From an uncultured Alphaproteobacteria bacterium (GTDB lineage Bacteria > Pseudomonadota > Alphaproteobacteria > HIMB59): a stretch of DNA of 64,000 bases. The stretch is taken from assembly GCA_902588615.1 (NCBI GenBank), contig CACIPV010000003.1, forward strand, positions 1-64,000, in the 5' to 3' direction. The translations under genes and the position numbers were made by a program. Below the pieces are notes generated by a model. It was given only the letters and a program-made list of their open reading frames with translations. It had not been told where the DNA came from and did not search any database. Below are positions 16,158 through 25,358 of the stretch, piece after piece (the stretch's first letter is position 1; each line of letters begins with the position of its first letter).

Positions 16158-17150
16158 TTAAAGCCACTCGGGTACGGGAAGTTTTTTTGATATCAGATAT
16201 TCTTTGTTATATAACTTACTAAAATACTTGTTAGCATCATCACACAGAATTGTAACAATGTTTTTACCTGGTCCCATTTCTTTAGCCATTTCGATAGCCC
16301 CTGCTACGTTTACTCCAGAACTAGAGCCAAGAAATAAGCCTTCTGTTTTGACCATTTTATATAAAAGTTCAAACGCATCATAATCAGTAATATGGTATGA
16401 GAAATCAATAAGGGAAGGTTCAACATTTTTTGTCACTCTATACTGGCCTATTCCCTCAGTTTCTGATGGATCGCCTTTAACTTCCAATTTAGAATATTTA
16501 AAATAATTATACATTTGAGCACCTTGTGGATCTGTGCAAGCTATTTTTATATTTGAATTTAATTCTTTGAGTCCAATAGATGTACCTGCTAATGTTCCAC
16601 CCGACCCAATTGCACAAGTAAAACCATCTACTTTTCCTTCAAGCTGATTGAATATTTCTTTAGCTGTGGTTTTTGCGTGAAATTTGTAATTTGCTGTGTT
16701 GTCAAATTGGTTTGCCCACATAACTGAAGTCTCTCCTTTTGATTGTAGATCTTCAACTAACCTCTTTGATACATGCTGATAATTACCCGGATCAGAATAA
16801 GGTTTAGTTGGCACAACTTTAAGCTTTGCCCCCATATTCCTTAAAATGCTTTGCTTCTCCTCTGATGCACCGTCAGGCATTACAATTATAGTTTTGTATC
16901 CTCTAGCATTGTTAATCATTGTTAAAGCAATACCTGTGTTTCCAAAGGTACCCTCAACGACAGTGCCGCCTGGTTCAATTAAATTATTCTCTTCAGCATC
17001 AAGGATTATACCCAATGCCGTTCTATCTTTTATAGAACCAGCTGGATTCATAAATTCTGCTTTACCATAAATATTACAACCCGTAATTTCAGATGGATAT
17101 TTGAGTTTAATAAGTGGCGTATTGCCAATAAAATCAACTATGTCTCTCAT
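16158..17150 (-). CDS. PLP-dependent cysteine synthase / cystathionine beta-synthase-like enzyme
   Basis: 330 residues of the CysK/CBS fold. The PLP lysine is Lys-41 in the GSIKDR motif, the substrate loop is GTFGNTG near 67-73 and the phosphate-binding loop is GSGGTLAG near 187-194. It has no C-terminal CBS regulatory domain. It follows a cystathionine gamma-lyase-type gene by one base, which resembles the mccA-mccB pair and points to cystathionine synthesis from homocysteine and (O-acetyl)serine. Plain O-acetylserine sulfhydrylase activity is the alternative. Confidence 0.88.
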   Translation of the reverse strand: MRDIVDFIGNTPLIKLKYPSEITGCNIYGKAEFMNPAGSIKDRTALGIILDAEENNLIEPGGTVVEGTFGNTGIALTMINNARGYKTIIVMPDGASEEKQSILRNMGAKLKVVPTKPYSDPGNYQHVSKRLVEDLQSKGETSVMWANQFDNTANYKFHAKTTAKEIFNQLEGKVDGFTCAIGSGGTLAGTSIGLKELNSNIKIACTDPQGAQMYNYFKYSKLEVKGDPSETEGIGQYRVTKNVEPSLIDFSYHITDYDAFELLYKMVKTEGLFLGSSSGVNVAGAIEMAKEMGPGKNIVTILCDDANKYFSKLYNKEYLISKKLPVPEWL

Positions 17151-17151
17151 T

Positions 17152-18291
17152 TTAAATCTTTGATAGGGCTTGGTCTAAATCTGAGATCAAATCATCTACA
17201 TCTTCAATACCCACAGATATTCTTAGTAATGTTTCTGATATGCCTAATTTTTCTCTAATTGATGGATCTATAGAAGCATGGGTCATGATGGCTGGATGCT
17301 CGATCAAACTTTCGACTCCTCCTAGGCTTTCCGCGAGTGTAAATAAATTTAAATTTTTTAGAAAAGTTTTTACCCCATTAATATCTGAGTCAATTACAAA
17401 AGACATCATTCCACCAAAACCATCCATTTGTTTTTCTGCAATTTCCTTGTGCCTTTTATCAGTACCCGGAAAAAAAACTTTTTCTATCTTAGGATGATTG
17501 GATAAATAATTAGACACAGCAATAGCATTTTCATTATGTTGCTTCATTCTTACAGAGAGTGTTTTAATGCTTCTTGTTAATAAATAACAATCAAAGGGAG
17601 AGGGGACAGCCCCAACTGCATTTTGAATAAAAGAAATTTTTTCAGCGTACTCCTGATTTTCTTTAATAACAATAGACCCGCCAACAATATCTGAGTGGCC
17701 TCCTAAATATTTTGTTGAAGAACTCACTACCATATCTGCACCTAATTCAAGTGGTCTCTGATTATATGGAGAGGCAAATGTGTTGTCACAAATCACAGGT
17801 AATTTAAACTCACTTGCAATATTGACAGTGTTTTTAATATCAATAATTTTCATTAAAGGATTTGAAGGTGTTTCAATCCATATAAATTTTGTGTTTTCTT
17901 TTATTTCATCATTCCAGTTTATATTTTTATCAAAGTCGATGTAAGTTACGTCAATGTTTGATTTAACTTTATCGAATAACCTACGAGTACCCCCATATAC
18001 ATCATCAGAACAAACTATATGGTAGTTTGTGCCAAATAGGTCACAAACTGTATTTATTGCTGACATGCCAGATGCAAATGCAAAAGCTTTATCTCCAGAC
18101 TCAATTTGTGCCAGTAATTTTTCTAATATATCTCTAGAAGGATTTTTGGTTCTAGCATATTCGTACTCAAAATTTCCGGGTTCCATTTGTTTGAAGGTTG
18201 ATGAAAGATGTATTGGTGGCATAACGGCTCCCGTTTCTTTATCTGGGCCATGCCCAGAATGAATTACTTTTGTGTTAAATTTTTTTTTCAC
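17152..18291 (-). CDS. Cystathionine gamma-lyase/synthase family PLP enzyme
   Basis: 379 residues of the Cys/Met metabolism PLP family. The PLP lysine is Lys-194 in SSSTKYLGGHSD, with YARTKNPSRD near 45-54 and the ASGMSA loop near 73-78. It starts with GTG at 18291. Paired with the downstream CysK/CBS-like gene, it would release cysteine from cystathionine (reverse transsulfuration). The same fold also serves cystathionine gamma-synthase or methionine gamma-lyase, so the exact reaction is inferred from the neighbour. Confidence 0.9.
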   Translation of the reverse strand: MKKKFNTKVIHSGHGPDKETGAVMPPIHLSSTFKQMEPGNFEYEYARTKNPSRDILEKLLAQIESGDKAFAFASGMSAINTVCDLFGTNYHIVCSDDVYGGTRRLFDKVKSNIDVTYIDFDKNINWNDEIKENTKFIWIETPSNPLMKIIDIKNTVNIASEFKLPVICDNTFASPYNQRPLELGADMVVSSSTKYLGGHSDIVGGSIVIKENQEYAEKISFIQNAVGAVPSPFDCYLLTRSIKTLSVRMKQHNENAIAVSNYLSNHPKIEKVFFPGTDKRHKEIAEKQMDGFGGMMSFVIDSDINGVKTFLKNLNLFTLAESLGGVESLIEHPAIMTHASIDPSIREKLGISETLLRISVGIEDVDDLISDLDQALSKI

Positions 18292-18364
18292 AGCTCAATT
18301 TATAACTAATTAATTTTTAAATAACATCTATAACGATATTTTTCTTATTTGATAGGCTTTTTAA

Positions 18365-18394
18365 ATTATAAGAAATCTGTTTCATATCAACCAA
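18365..18394 (-). promoter_or_regulatory. Probable promoter of the transsulfuration pair
   Basis: On the minus strand, TTGGTT (18389-18394) is separated by 18 bases from TATAAT (18365-18370). Transcription would start about 65 bases before the GTG of the gamma-lyase gene. The spacing and the perfect -10 make this one of the better promoter matches in the window. Confidence 0.5.
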
Positions 18395-18410
18395 AATTCG
18401 AATATTATAC

Positions 18411-18467
18411 TTGTCCCCTAGCCGCTTGGGTTGAGACATTGTCGAGGAGGAAGGTGGCAAGGGGCAA
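18411..18467 (+). ncRNA. Candidate structured RNA: GC-rich long hairpin
   Basis: An island with much higher G+C than its surroundings folds into one extended hairpin. UUG-(U)-CCCCU (18411-18419) pairs with AGGGGCAA (18460-18467), then GCCGCUU (18421-18427) pairs with AGGUGGC (18452-18458), separated by an A-A mismatch. Two of the inner pairs are G-U only when read on the plus strand, which suggests plus-strand RNA. The loop contains GACAUUGUC. It lies in a 223-bp gap and no protein gene explains it. I do not recognise an RNA family. Confidence 0.45.
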
Positions 18468-18514
18468 TAAATTTCATTATTTCGTTAATCTATTTTCTTA
18501 ACAAATTGATAAAT

Positions 18515-19057
18515 TTAAGTTTCCTTTGACACCATTTGATTAAGATTTTCAATTTTCATATCAACAGACAAATCATTTGGCATTAACTTTTTCATTTCTT
18601 GATAAACCTTAAGTGCTCCATCATAATTTTTGTAGCTTATAAGAATTCTACTCAAACCATCTAATGCACCAAAATGTCTTGGTTCAAGATACAATGTAGC
18701 TTCAATATCTCTCATAGAGTTTTCATAGTCTCCCATCATGAAATAAAAAGTTGCCCTTTTGTTGTATGCCTCCGCGTAATTTGGCTCTAACTCAATAGCA
18801 AGAGTCAAAGCTGATATCGCAGATTGGTAGTTTTTAGATTCAAAAAAATCTGAAATATTATCCATTACTATTTTTACATCTGGATTTTCAATTTTCATCC
18901 ATTCTCCCCATATTTTTGATATAATTAGACTTTGTTCTTTTGAGTCCTTTACCTCAGAGAGCTGACTGAATAATTCATCAAGTTTTGGGCTATTTTGATC
19001 TGCGTAACTATAGGATATGTTCAAAAATAAGGCGAATATAATTAAAATGATTTTCAT
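18515..19057 (-). CDS. Exported tetratricopeptide-repeat protein
   Basis: 180 residues with a signal peptide (about 1-19, ending SYADQ) and two to three TPR units between about 75 and 160, for example ALTLAIELEPNYAEAYNKRA and the following MRDIEATLYLEP unit. It is probably a periplasmic scaffold protein. It is divergent from a DUF4864 exported protein, and the two could share a promoter region. No specific function can be assigned. Confidence 0.82.
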   Translation of the reverse strand: MKIILIIFALFLNISYSYADQNSPKLDELFSQLSEVKDSKEQSLIISKIWGEWMKIENPDVKIVMDNISDFFESKNYQSAISALTLAIELEPNYAEAYNKRATFYFMMGDYENSMRDIEATLYLEPRHFGALDGLSRILISYKNYDGALKVYQEMKKLMPNDLSVDMKIENLNQMVSKET

Positions 19058-19087
19058 CTATATTGTTTGAGTACGCATATAAATATT

Positions 19088-19513
19088 ATGCAGTTTAAAA
19101 AATTAATTTACACCAGTTTATGCCTATTACTTTTTAACAATATATCGATAGCAGAAACTATTGATAAAATTGAATTTAGTGAAACACAAGCAGTGATTGA
19201 AAGTCAACTAAAGGCCTTCATTAACAAAGATGCTGAAGGGGCTTTCTTCCATGCCTCACCTTACATCAAAATGAGGTTCAATAATCCTCAAGATTTTATG
19301 AGTATGGTGAAAAACTATTATGAGCCTGTTTATAACCCCAAAAATTACTATTTTATGGAATCAAAATTTTTTGAAGGAGCAGTATATCATCAACTACAAA
19401 TCGTCTCGCAAGATAATGTTTCTTATTTAGCAATGTACTCACTCATTAAGGACAAGGGAGAGTGGAAAATTTCAGGTTGCTCCATTTACCCAATGGAAAA
19501 GCAATCAATTTAG
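19088..19513 (+). CDS. DUF4864 exported protein
   Basis: About 141 residues. I chose the ATG at 19088 because it opens directly into a signal peptide (KKLIYTSLCLLLFNNISIA). The upstream TTG at 19067 would put seven extra residues before it and is less likely. The mature part, with an SQLKAFINKDAEGAFFHASP segment and a C-terminal GEWKISGC block, fits the DUF4864 family, an NTF2-like fold of unknown role. Its end overlaps the end of the downstream transporter gene by 9 bp. Confidence 0.78.
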   Translation: MQFKKLIYTSLCLLLFNNISIAETIDKIEFSETQAVIESQLKAFINKDAEGAFFHASPYIKMRFNNPQDFMSMVKNYYEPVYNPKNYYFMESKFFEGAVYHQLQIVSQDNVSYLAMYSLIKDKGEWKISGCSIYPMEKQSI

Positions 19514-20377
19514 CTTTTTTAATTTAGAATAAACAAGATATCCAGAAATTACTATTAAAATAGCACCGCATAATTCTATAATTGAGGGGTAGTGATTGAA
19601 AACAATAATACTAATTACTATTCCAAAAATGATCTGTGAATAATGTGTGATGCTAAAAAATGAAGCTTCTATTCTCCTAAGAGAATAAATTAAGATCATC
19701 ATGGCCACACCATCAATAAGCCCTGCGCCTACCATTATTAAAAAATCGTACAAAGCGATATCTTTGTAATGGTTAATTGAAAATACTGTGAAAATTATGC
19801 CAGTAATTCCCATGCTATAAAAAGTCAAAGCCATAGTTCTTTCAGATTTCCCATAAACTCGCACTGTAAAATCTAAACACGCCAATGAAATTACACCTAA
19901 TATAAGAAATATTACTCCCAAGGCATCAAAACCTGCGTTTAAACTAAAACCTGAGACCATAAAAACAGCAATCATAGCTAGTATTAAAGAAATTATTTTT
20001 GATAGGTAAATCGATTCCTTTAAAATTACTATTCCCATAATTGAGAGTAACACAGGGGCTGACAAAATTATTGGATAAGCAATAGATAAAGGTAATAAAA
20101 TGATACCTTTTACAACAAAATAATAGGTCAAAGTCATTAAGATACCTCTAATAAAATGAAGTTTATAATTGCTTGTTTTTATTTCTTCTAAACTCTTTCT
20201 GTACAATAAATAAAAGAGCACTGGGATAATTGCGGAGAAACTCGCAATGGAAAATATAACTGTGTCTTTATATAAATCTCCAATTAACTTTATAATAGTG
20301 TCTGCGATTGAAAATAAGAAAAAGGCAACAGTGCCTAGTATGTAAATTATGTGTTTTTTACTCTCTAATTGAGACAT
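19505..20377 (-). CDS. EamA/DMT-family transporter
   Basis: 290 residues with ten predicted membrane helices arranged as two repeats of five, the layout of drug/metabolite transporters (EamA domains). The substrate is unknown; relatives export amino acids or other metabolites. Its ATG lies inside the last codons of the upstream major facilitator gene (20 bp overlap), so the two are translated together. Confidence 0.87.
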   Translation of the reverse strand: MSQLESKKHIIYILGTVAFFLFSIADTIIKLIGDLYKDTVIFSIASFSAIIPVLFYLLYRKSLEEIKTSNYKLHFIRGILMTLTYYFVVKGIILLPLSIAYPIILSAPVLLSIMGIVILKESIYLSKIISLILAMIAVFMVSGFSLNAGFDALGVIFLILGVISLACLDFTVRVYGKSERTMALTFYSMGITGIIFTVFSINHYKDIALYDFLIMVGAGLIDGVAMMILIYSLRRIEASFFSITHYSQIIFGIVISIIVFNHYPSIIELCGAILIVISGYLVYSKLKKLN

Positions 20378-21629
20378 TGAATTTACTTCTATATCTCATT
20401 ACTAAGATTAATACGAACAATTTAATGGCAAGCGGTATAAAAAAATAAAATATCATAATATTTGGAATATTTGGGTGAATTGTAAAATTTATTGATTGTA
20501 AGTAACCATATCCCGTTAGTGCTATACCAGCAGCAATTCCTATAGCAGCTTTTCTTATAATTGAGAAAAATGAGGTAAAAAACTGTGATAAACGATTTTC
20601 ATTATTTACATCTAATATATCAGCTAACTCAATCTGGGGTATTATAAGATCAATTCCAATTCCAATTCCTGTAATAAGAATGACAAATATATATATTTGC
20701 CAATAGTCACTGCTAGTGAAAATAACAAATAAAAAGCCAAAAATAGTTATACTGGTTCCAATCTGTAATAAAAACATATTTGAAAATTTTTTTCCAAAAA
20801 AATACCAAAATGGTGTGGAAATTAATGTTATAAGAAAATACAAAATTAATAAATGGCCTGCATAATCACTAAGACCCAAATATTCAGATACAAATATAAT
20901 AAATAAATTGGCAGTAAAATTATTAGCAAGTAAATTAAAAAATGTAATGTAAGAAAAAGGTAAAATTTTTTTATTTTTTTTAATAAAAGTTTTTAATTTT
21001 ATCAAAGAAATTTCATTTGGCTTGTAATTCAGTTTATCATCATAGAAAAAATAAAAAATTAATCCTCCTATAATTGCAAGAGAAATAAAAATAAAACCAC
21101 TTGTTTTTATAACGTCTGGGTTTAATAGCTCAACATTATTTAAATTTGAAATAGTAGTTGGAATAATAAGGGCTGCAAGAACTCCTAAAATTGCAAATAC
21201 TTCTTTTACTGCTGCCAAACGAAATCTTCTTTTTATAATTTTTTTTTGATCGATAACTATAGAGTCGTAAGGAATGATTGCAATTGAGTAACTTATCAAT
21301 GCTAAGTTATAAAAAAAAATAAAATAATAAATATTAGAGGATTGGAAAACGTAAAGGCCAAATAAGGAAAAAATAAATATTATTATTCCTAAAAGAATTT
21401 GATTTTTCCTTGATCGACCTGAAATAATTCTTTTTTCTGTTAAATAACCAATTAAAAAGTCTGAGAAGACATCAAAAAATCTAGATATCAGTATTACTAG
21501 ACCAATAACACTTAAAGAGATACCAATTGATAAATTGTAAAATGTGGGCAAAAAAATAAATAATAATAAAAAACTCCCAGCAAGGTAAAATGACTGAAAA
21601 CTATAGGATAAAATCGATTTTAAGTTCAT
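20358..21629 (-). CDS. Major facilitator transporter, GPH/MelB-like
   Basis: 423 residues with about twelve membrane helices. The charged loop after helix 2 (GYLTEKRIISGRSRKNQ near 61-77) and an Asp in helix 2 (DVFSDFLIG) match the glycoside-pentoside-hexuronide cation symporter group. Marine members are poorly characterised and the substrate cannot be named. It forms a two-gene operon with the EamA transporter. Confidence 0.82.
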   Translation of the reverse strand: MNLKSILSYSFQSFYLAGSFLLLFIFLPTFYNLSIGISLSVIGLVILISRFFDVFSDFLIGYLTEKRIISGRSRKNQILLGIIIFIFSLFGLYVFQSSNIYYFIFFYNLALISYSIAIIPYDSIVIDQKKIIKRRFRLAAVKEVFAILGVLAALIIPTTISNLNNVELLNPDVIKTSGFIFISLAIIGGLIFYFFYDDKLNYKPNEISLIKLKTFIKKNKKILPFSYITFFNLLANNFTANLFIIFVSEYLGLSDYAGHLLILYFLITLISTPFWYFFGKKFSNMFLLQIGTSITIFGFLFVIFTSSDYWQIYIFVILITGIGIGIDLIIPQIELADILDVNNENRLSQFFTSFFSIIRKAAIGIAAGIALTGYGYLQSINFTIHPNIPNIMIFYFFIPLAIKLFVLILVMRYRSKFNVSIRE

Positions 21630-21704
21630 TTTTGGATAACTAATACTTGAACAACTTTGACTATATCAAAATATTTATTAGTGTTCAGTTAGCATTCATG
21701 CGGG

Positions 21705-21750
21705 GGCTGATTCGGTATCTCACTTTCCTCCTCTATATGTCGAGTCAGCC
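21705..21750 (+). repeat. Inverted repeat across the end of the alkyltransferase gene
   Basis: GGCTGATTCG (21705-21714) pairs with CGAGTCAGCC (21741-21750), a 10-bp stem with one G-U when read on the plus strand, around a 26-base loop. It spans the stop codon of the downstream-facing ogt gene. There is no T-run on the minus side, so it is not a standard terminator. Confidence 0.4.
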
Positions 21751-22235
21751 GTTCCTCTACCCTCTATATCTAGTAATTTTCTCTTAATTTTATCACCCCA
21801 CATATATCTTCCGAAATCTCCATTTTTTTTTACTACTCTGTGACAAGGTACCAATAACCCAACAGGATTTTTACCAACCGCTGAAGCTATGGCTCTCACT
21901 GCATCTGGTCTCTTTATTTTTTTAGCAAGCTCGCTGTAGGAAATTGTGCGACTATAAGGAATTTTAGTAATTTCTGTCCAAACTTTTTTTTGTAGTGGAG
22001 TTCCATCGAGGAATTTTATTTTTATATTTTTTTGTTTAGAAATTTTACCTTTCAATAAATTGTTTATCAATATTTTTGCTTTTTTTAATTTTAAACCTTT
22101 AGTTGGGTTATATAAATTAAGTATGTTTTTAATTCTTTTATCATTTTCTTTTATAAGAAAGTGAATTCCTTCTGAACTATCTAGAACAAAAAGTTTAATT
22201 ATTGGTGTTTCGATAAAATCAAAACAATAATTCAT
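21720..22235 (-). CDS. ogt: Methylated-DNA-protein-cysteine methyltransferase
   Basis: It repairs O6-alkylguanine by taking the alkyl group on its own cysteine. The active site PCHRVV has Cys-131. The helix-turn-helix DNA-binding part precedes it (RTISYSELAKKI), and the asparagine hinge GKNPVG is at 121-126. It has 171 residues. The start coincides with the last base of dnaJ, so it is the last gene of the chaperone operon. The tail after DIEG (residues 156-159) is Gly/Arg-rich and overlaps an inverted repeat. Confidence 0.93.
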   Translation of the reverse strand: MNYCFDFIETPIIKLFVLDSSEGIHFLIKENDKRIKNILNLYNPTKGLKLKKAKILINNLLKGKISKQKNIKIKFLDGTPLQKKVWTEITKIPYSRTISYSELAKKIKRPDAVRAIASAVGKNPVGLLVPCHRVVKKNGDFGRYMWGDKIKRKLLDIEGRGTADSTYRGGK

Positions 22236-23314
22236 TAATTAAACATTTTTTTTACTTTATCAAAAAACCCTTCCGTCATTTTAGAATTTTTCTTAGTAAG
22301 GGTTTCGTTAAATTGATTTAAAAGTTTCTCTTGATCTGAAGATAAGTTTACCGGTGTTTCAGCATGTACTTTAACAATCATATCACCTCTTGTTTTTGTT
22401 CTCAGGATACTCATTCCTTTACCTTTGATTCTAAGTTTATGACCTGACTGCATTCCTTTTGGTATGGAAACATTAACCATTTTTTTTTCTATAGTAGGAA
22501 CTTCTATATTTCCGCCTAAAGTTGCTGTAGTAAAAGGTATAGCAACATCACAAATAATGTTATCTCGTTCTCTCTGGAAAAGTTTGTGGTTATTTATATT
22601 TATAAAAACGTAAAGGTCGCCGTATGAGCCCCCTCTTTCTCCAGCCTCTCCTTCTCCACTCATTCTAATTCTGTTACCTGTTTCAACGCCAGCAGGTATT
22701 TTGATTTGAATTTTTTTATTTTGTTTAATGCGTCCAGTATTACTGCATTTTGAGCATCGACCCTTCATTTCTTGCCCAGTTCCGCCACATCTACCACAGG
22801 TCCTCTCCATTGAAAAAAACCCACTCTGAGTCCTAACTTTTCCGTAACCTTGGCAAGTAGAACAACTTTTATAACTATGCTGCTCAGGGCAATTAATCAT
22901 TTTGGGTATCGTTACTTCTAGTGATTTTCCTGTAAAGGCCTCTTCTAAATCGATTGTAACATCGTAGCGCAAATCATCCCCTCTACTTTCGCGCTGACCG
23001 CCCTCACCAAATGCACCAAAAATATCTTCAAAAATATCTGAAAAACCACCAAAGCCTTGTTGACCAAATCCACCGGCTCCACCGCCGCCTTGTTCAAAAG
23101 CAGCATGGCCAAATTGATCATAAGTTTGTCTCTTTTTTGGATCTTTTAAAATTTCATATGCTTGACTCACATCCTTAAATTTTTGTTCAGCAGCAGAGTC
23201 ACCCTGGTTTCGATCAGGATGATATTTCATTGCTAATTTTCGGTAAGCACTTTTTATTTCAGAGTCACTAGCTTCACGGGATATACCAAGAGTGTCATAA
23301 AAATCCTCAGCCAT
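22235..23314 (-). CDS. dnaJ: Chaperone DnaJ with an altered first zinc motif
   Basis: Hsp40 co-chaperone that delivers clients to DnaK and stimulates its ATPase. The J domain has HPD at residues 32-34, followed by a Gly/Phe-rich linker (75-107). The zinc domain is unusual. Motifs 2-4 (CSTCQGYG at 151, CGRCGGTG at 173, CSKCSNTG at 187) are intact, but motif 1 has lost CxxCxGxG and reads NCPEQH at 141-146, about eight residues shorter before motif 2. Cys-142 and His-146 may replace the lost pair. It has 359 residues. It follows dnaK by 23 bp. Confidence 0.96.
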   Translation of the reverse strand: MAEDFYDTLGISREASDSEIKSAYRKLAMKYHPDRNQGDSAAEQKFKDVSQAYEILKDPKKRQTYDQFGHAAFEQGGGGAGGFGQQGFGGFSDIFEDIFGAFGEGGQRESRGDDLRYDVTIDLEEAFTGKSLEVTIPKMINCPEQHSYKSCSTCQGYGKVRTQSGFFSMERTCGRCGGTGQEMKGRCSKCSNTGRIKQNKKIQIKIPAGVETGNRIRMSGEGEAGERGGSYGDLYVFININNHKLFQRERDNIICDVAIPFTTATLGGNIEVPTIEKKMVNVSIPKGMQSGHKLRIKGKGMSILRTKTRGDMIVKVHAETPVNLSSDQEKLLNQFNETLTKKNSKMTEGFFDKVKKMFN

Positions 23315-23337
23315 AATATTTTAAACCAAGCTAAGAG

Positions 23338-25269
23338 TTACTGTCCGCTTGCTTTTTTATCGTCGTCTACTTCTTCGTAGTCTGCGTCTATAACGTCATC
23401 ATCATTTTTGGTTTCACCAGTGTTATCTTCTTGCTTAGGTTGTTCTGCACCAGGTGCCTCAGATGATTGTTGATCTTTGTACATAGCTTCACCCATTTTC
23501 ATAGACGATTGAGTTAGGTCTTGTGTTTTTTGTTTTATGGACTCGATCTCATTTTTTTCGAGTGCCTCTTTTAAATCTTTTAAGTCTGCTTCTATTTTAG
23601 ACTTATCTTCAGGATTAATTTTATCGCCATGCTCTTTAATATTTTTTTCAACTTGAAAGACAAGACTATCGGCTTGATTTTTAACATCAACCTCTTCTCT
23701 TTTCTTCTTATCTGTTTCAGCATTGGCCTCAGCATCTTTAACCATTTTGTCAATCTCTTCATCTGATAAACCACCAGATGCTTGGATTTTAATTTGTTGC
23801 TCTTTTCCTGTAGATTTATCTTTTGCAGAAACATTGACAATACCGTTCGCGTCAATGTCAAAAGTCACCTCAATTTGTGGTGTTCCTCTTGGAGCAGGAG
23901 GTATGCCAACTAAATCGAATTGACCTAAAAGCTTGTTATCAGCAGCCATTTCTCTTTCTCCCTGAAAGACCCTGATAGTAACGGCATTTTGATTGTCCTC
24001 TGCTGTTGAAAATACTTGGCTTTTTTTTGTAGGAACAGTCGTATTTCTCTCAATTAACTTAGTAAATACTCCACCTAGTGTTTCAATACCCAAAGAAAGT
24101 GGGGTTACATCTAAAAGTAAGACATCTTTTACATCACCTTGTAAAACACCTGCCTGGATAGCAGCTCCCATAGCCACAACTTCATCGGGGTTAACGCCTT
24201 TGCTAGGATCTTTTCCAAAAAAGTTTTTAACAATTTCTGTTACTTTAGGCATTCTTGTCATTCCACCAACTAAAATGACATCGTTTATGTCACTTGCTGA
24301 AAGACCAGCGTCACTTAGAGCTTTTTTACAGGGTTCAATTGTGTTTTGAAGCAAGTCGTCAACCAACTCTTCAAGCTTAGCTCTAGTAAGTTTTACATTT
24401 AAGTGTTTAGGCCCAGATTGATCAGCTGTAATAAAAGGTAAATTTACATCTGTTTGAGTTGAACTTGACAGTTCTATTTTTGCCTTTTCAGCAGCCTCTT
24501 TTAAACGTTGTAATGCTAATTTGTCATTTTTTAAATCTATGCCTTGCTCTCTTTTAAATTCGCTAGCTAAAAAATCAATAATTCTTAAATCAAAGTCTTC
24601 GCCACCCAGGTGTGTATCACCATTTGTAGACTTAACTTCGAATACACCATCTCCCACTTCTAAAATTGATACATCAAATGTACCACCACCTAAATCGTAG
24701 ACAACTACAGTACCTGATTGTTTTTTGTCTAGACCGTATGCTAATGAAGCAGCAGTTGGTTCATTAATAATTCTTAAAACTTCTAAGCCAGCAATTTTTC
24801 CGGCATCTTTAGTTGCTTGCCTTTGTGCATCATTGAAATAAGCAGGAACAGTTATCACTGCTTGTGTAATAGTTTCTCCTGTATAAGACTCAGCTGTCTC
24901 TTTCATTTTTTGTAGAATAAAGGCAGAGATTTGACTAGGGCTATATTTTTCACCCTGAGCTTCAACCCATGCATCACCGTTATTACCTTTGATAATTTTA
25001 AATGGAGATAAGCCTACATCCTTTTGCACAGTGTCATCTTCAAAACTTCTGCCTATAAATCTTTTTACGGCATAAAGTGTATTTTCAGGGTTTGTAACTG
25101 CTTGTCTTTTTGCAGATTGACCAATTAGTTTTTCGCTTTCAGTAAAAGCTACAACAGAAGGTGTTGTTCTCGCACCTTCAGAATTCTCTATTACCTTTGG
25201 ATTCTTTCCATCCATTATTGCAACACAAGAGTTTGTGGTACCTAAATCAATTCCAATTACTTTAGCCAT
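23338..25269 (-). CDS. dnaK: Chaperone DnaK (Hsp70)
   Basis: ATP-dependent protein-folding chaperone. It has 643 residues. The N-terminal phosphate loop is [11 protein letters not shown]. The signature blocks [12 protein letters not shown] and [12 protein letters not shown] lie in the nucleotide-binding domain, and [14 protein letters not shown] opens the substrate-binding domain. The acidic tail ends near DDDKKASGQ. It lies between grpE and dnaJ in the same direction. I did not see a CIRCE element ahead of it. Confidence 0.99.
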   Translation of the reverse strand: MAKVIGIDLGTTNSCVAIMDGKNPKVIENSEGARTTPSVVAFTESEKLIGQSAKRQAVTNPENTLYAVKRFIGRSFEDDTVQKDVGLSPFKIIKGNNGDAWVEAQGEKYSPSQISAFILQKMKETAESYTGETITQAVITVPAYFNDAQRQATKDAGKIAGLEVLRIINEPTAASLAYGLDKKQSGTVVVYDLGGGTFDVSILEVGDGVFEVKSTNGDTHLGGEDFDLRIIDFLASEFKREQGIDLKNDKLALQRLKEAAEKAKIELSSSTQTDVNLPFITADQSGPKHLNVKLTRAKLEELVDDLLQNTIEPCKKALSDAGLSASDINDVILVGGMTRMPKVTEIVKNFFGKDPSKGVNPDEVVAMGAAIQAGVLQGDVKDVLLLDVTPLSLGIETLGGVFTKLIERNTTVPTKKSQVFSTAEDNQNAVTIRVFQGEREMAADNKLLGQFDLVGIPPAPRGTPQIEVTFDIDANGIVNVSAKDKSTGKEQQIKIQASGGLSDEEIDKMVKDAEANAETDKKKREEVDVKNQADSLVFQVEKNIKEHGDKINPEDKSKIEADLKDLKEALEKNEIESIKQKTQDLTQSSMKMGEAMYKDQQSSEAPGAEQPKQEDNTGETKNDDDVIDADYEEVDDDKKASGQ

Positions 25270-25358
25270 ATTGTTTTTCCTAATTTAAATTAAATAATCT
25301 TATATTTATATGGGTTGATACTTACTTAATTCAAGAGCATTAAAACTATTGAATTTTC

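Noticed and set aside
18411-18510. SAM-type riboswitch or SRP RNA for the GC-rich hairpin
   Set aside because: The probable promoter of the transsulfuration genes lies downstream of the hairpin on the other strand, and neither the SAM-II core nor the conserved GGAAGG-N-AGCA core of SRP RNA is present.
19067-19087. TTG start for the DUF4864 protein
   Set aside because: The ATG at 19088 opens directly into a signal peptide; the upstream residues would precede it without purpose.
21695-21760. Possible tmRNA start (GGGGGCTGATTC)
   Set aside because: The tmRNA 5' end continues with TGGATTCGAC and a tag reading frame with paired acceptor ends; none of these follow here, and the region overlaps the ogt stop.
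18029-24349. Open frames opposite the gamma-lyase, CysK-like and dnaK genes
   Set aside because: They lie antisense within strongly conserved genes and their products resemble no protein family.
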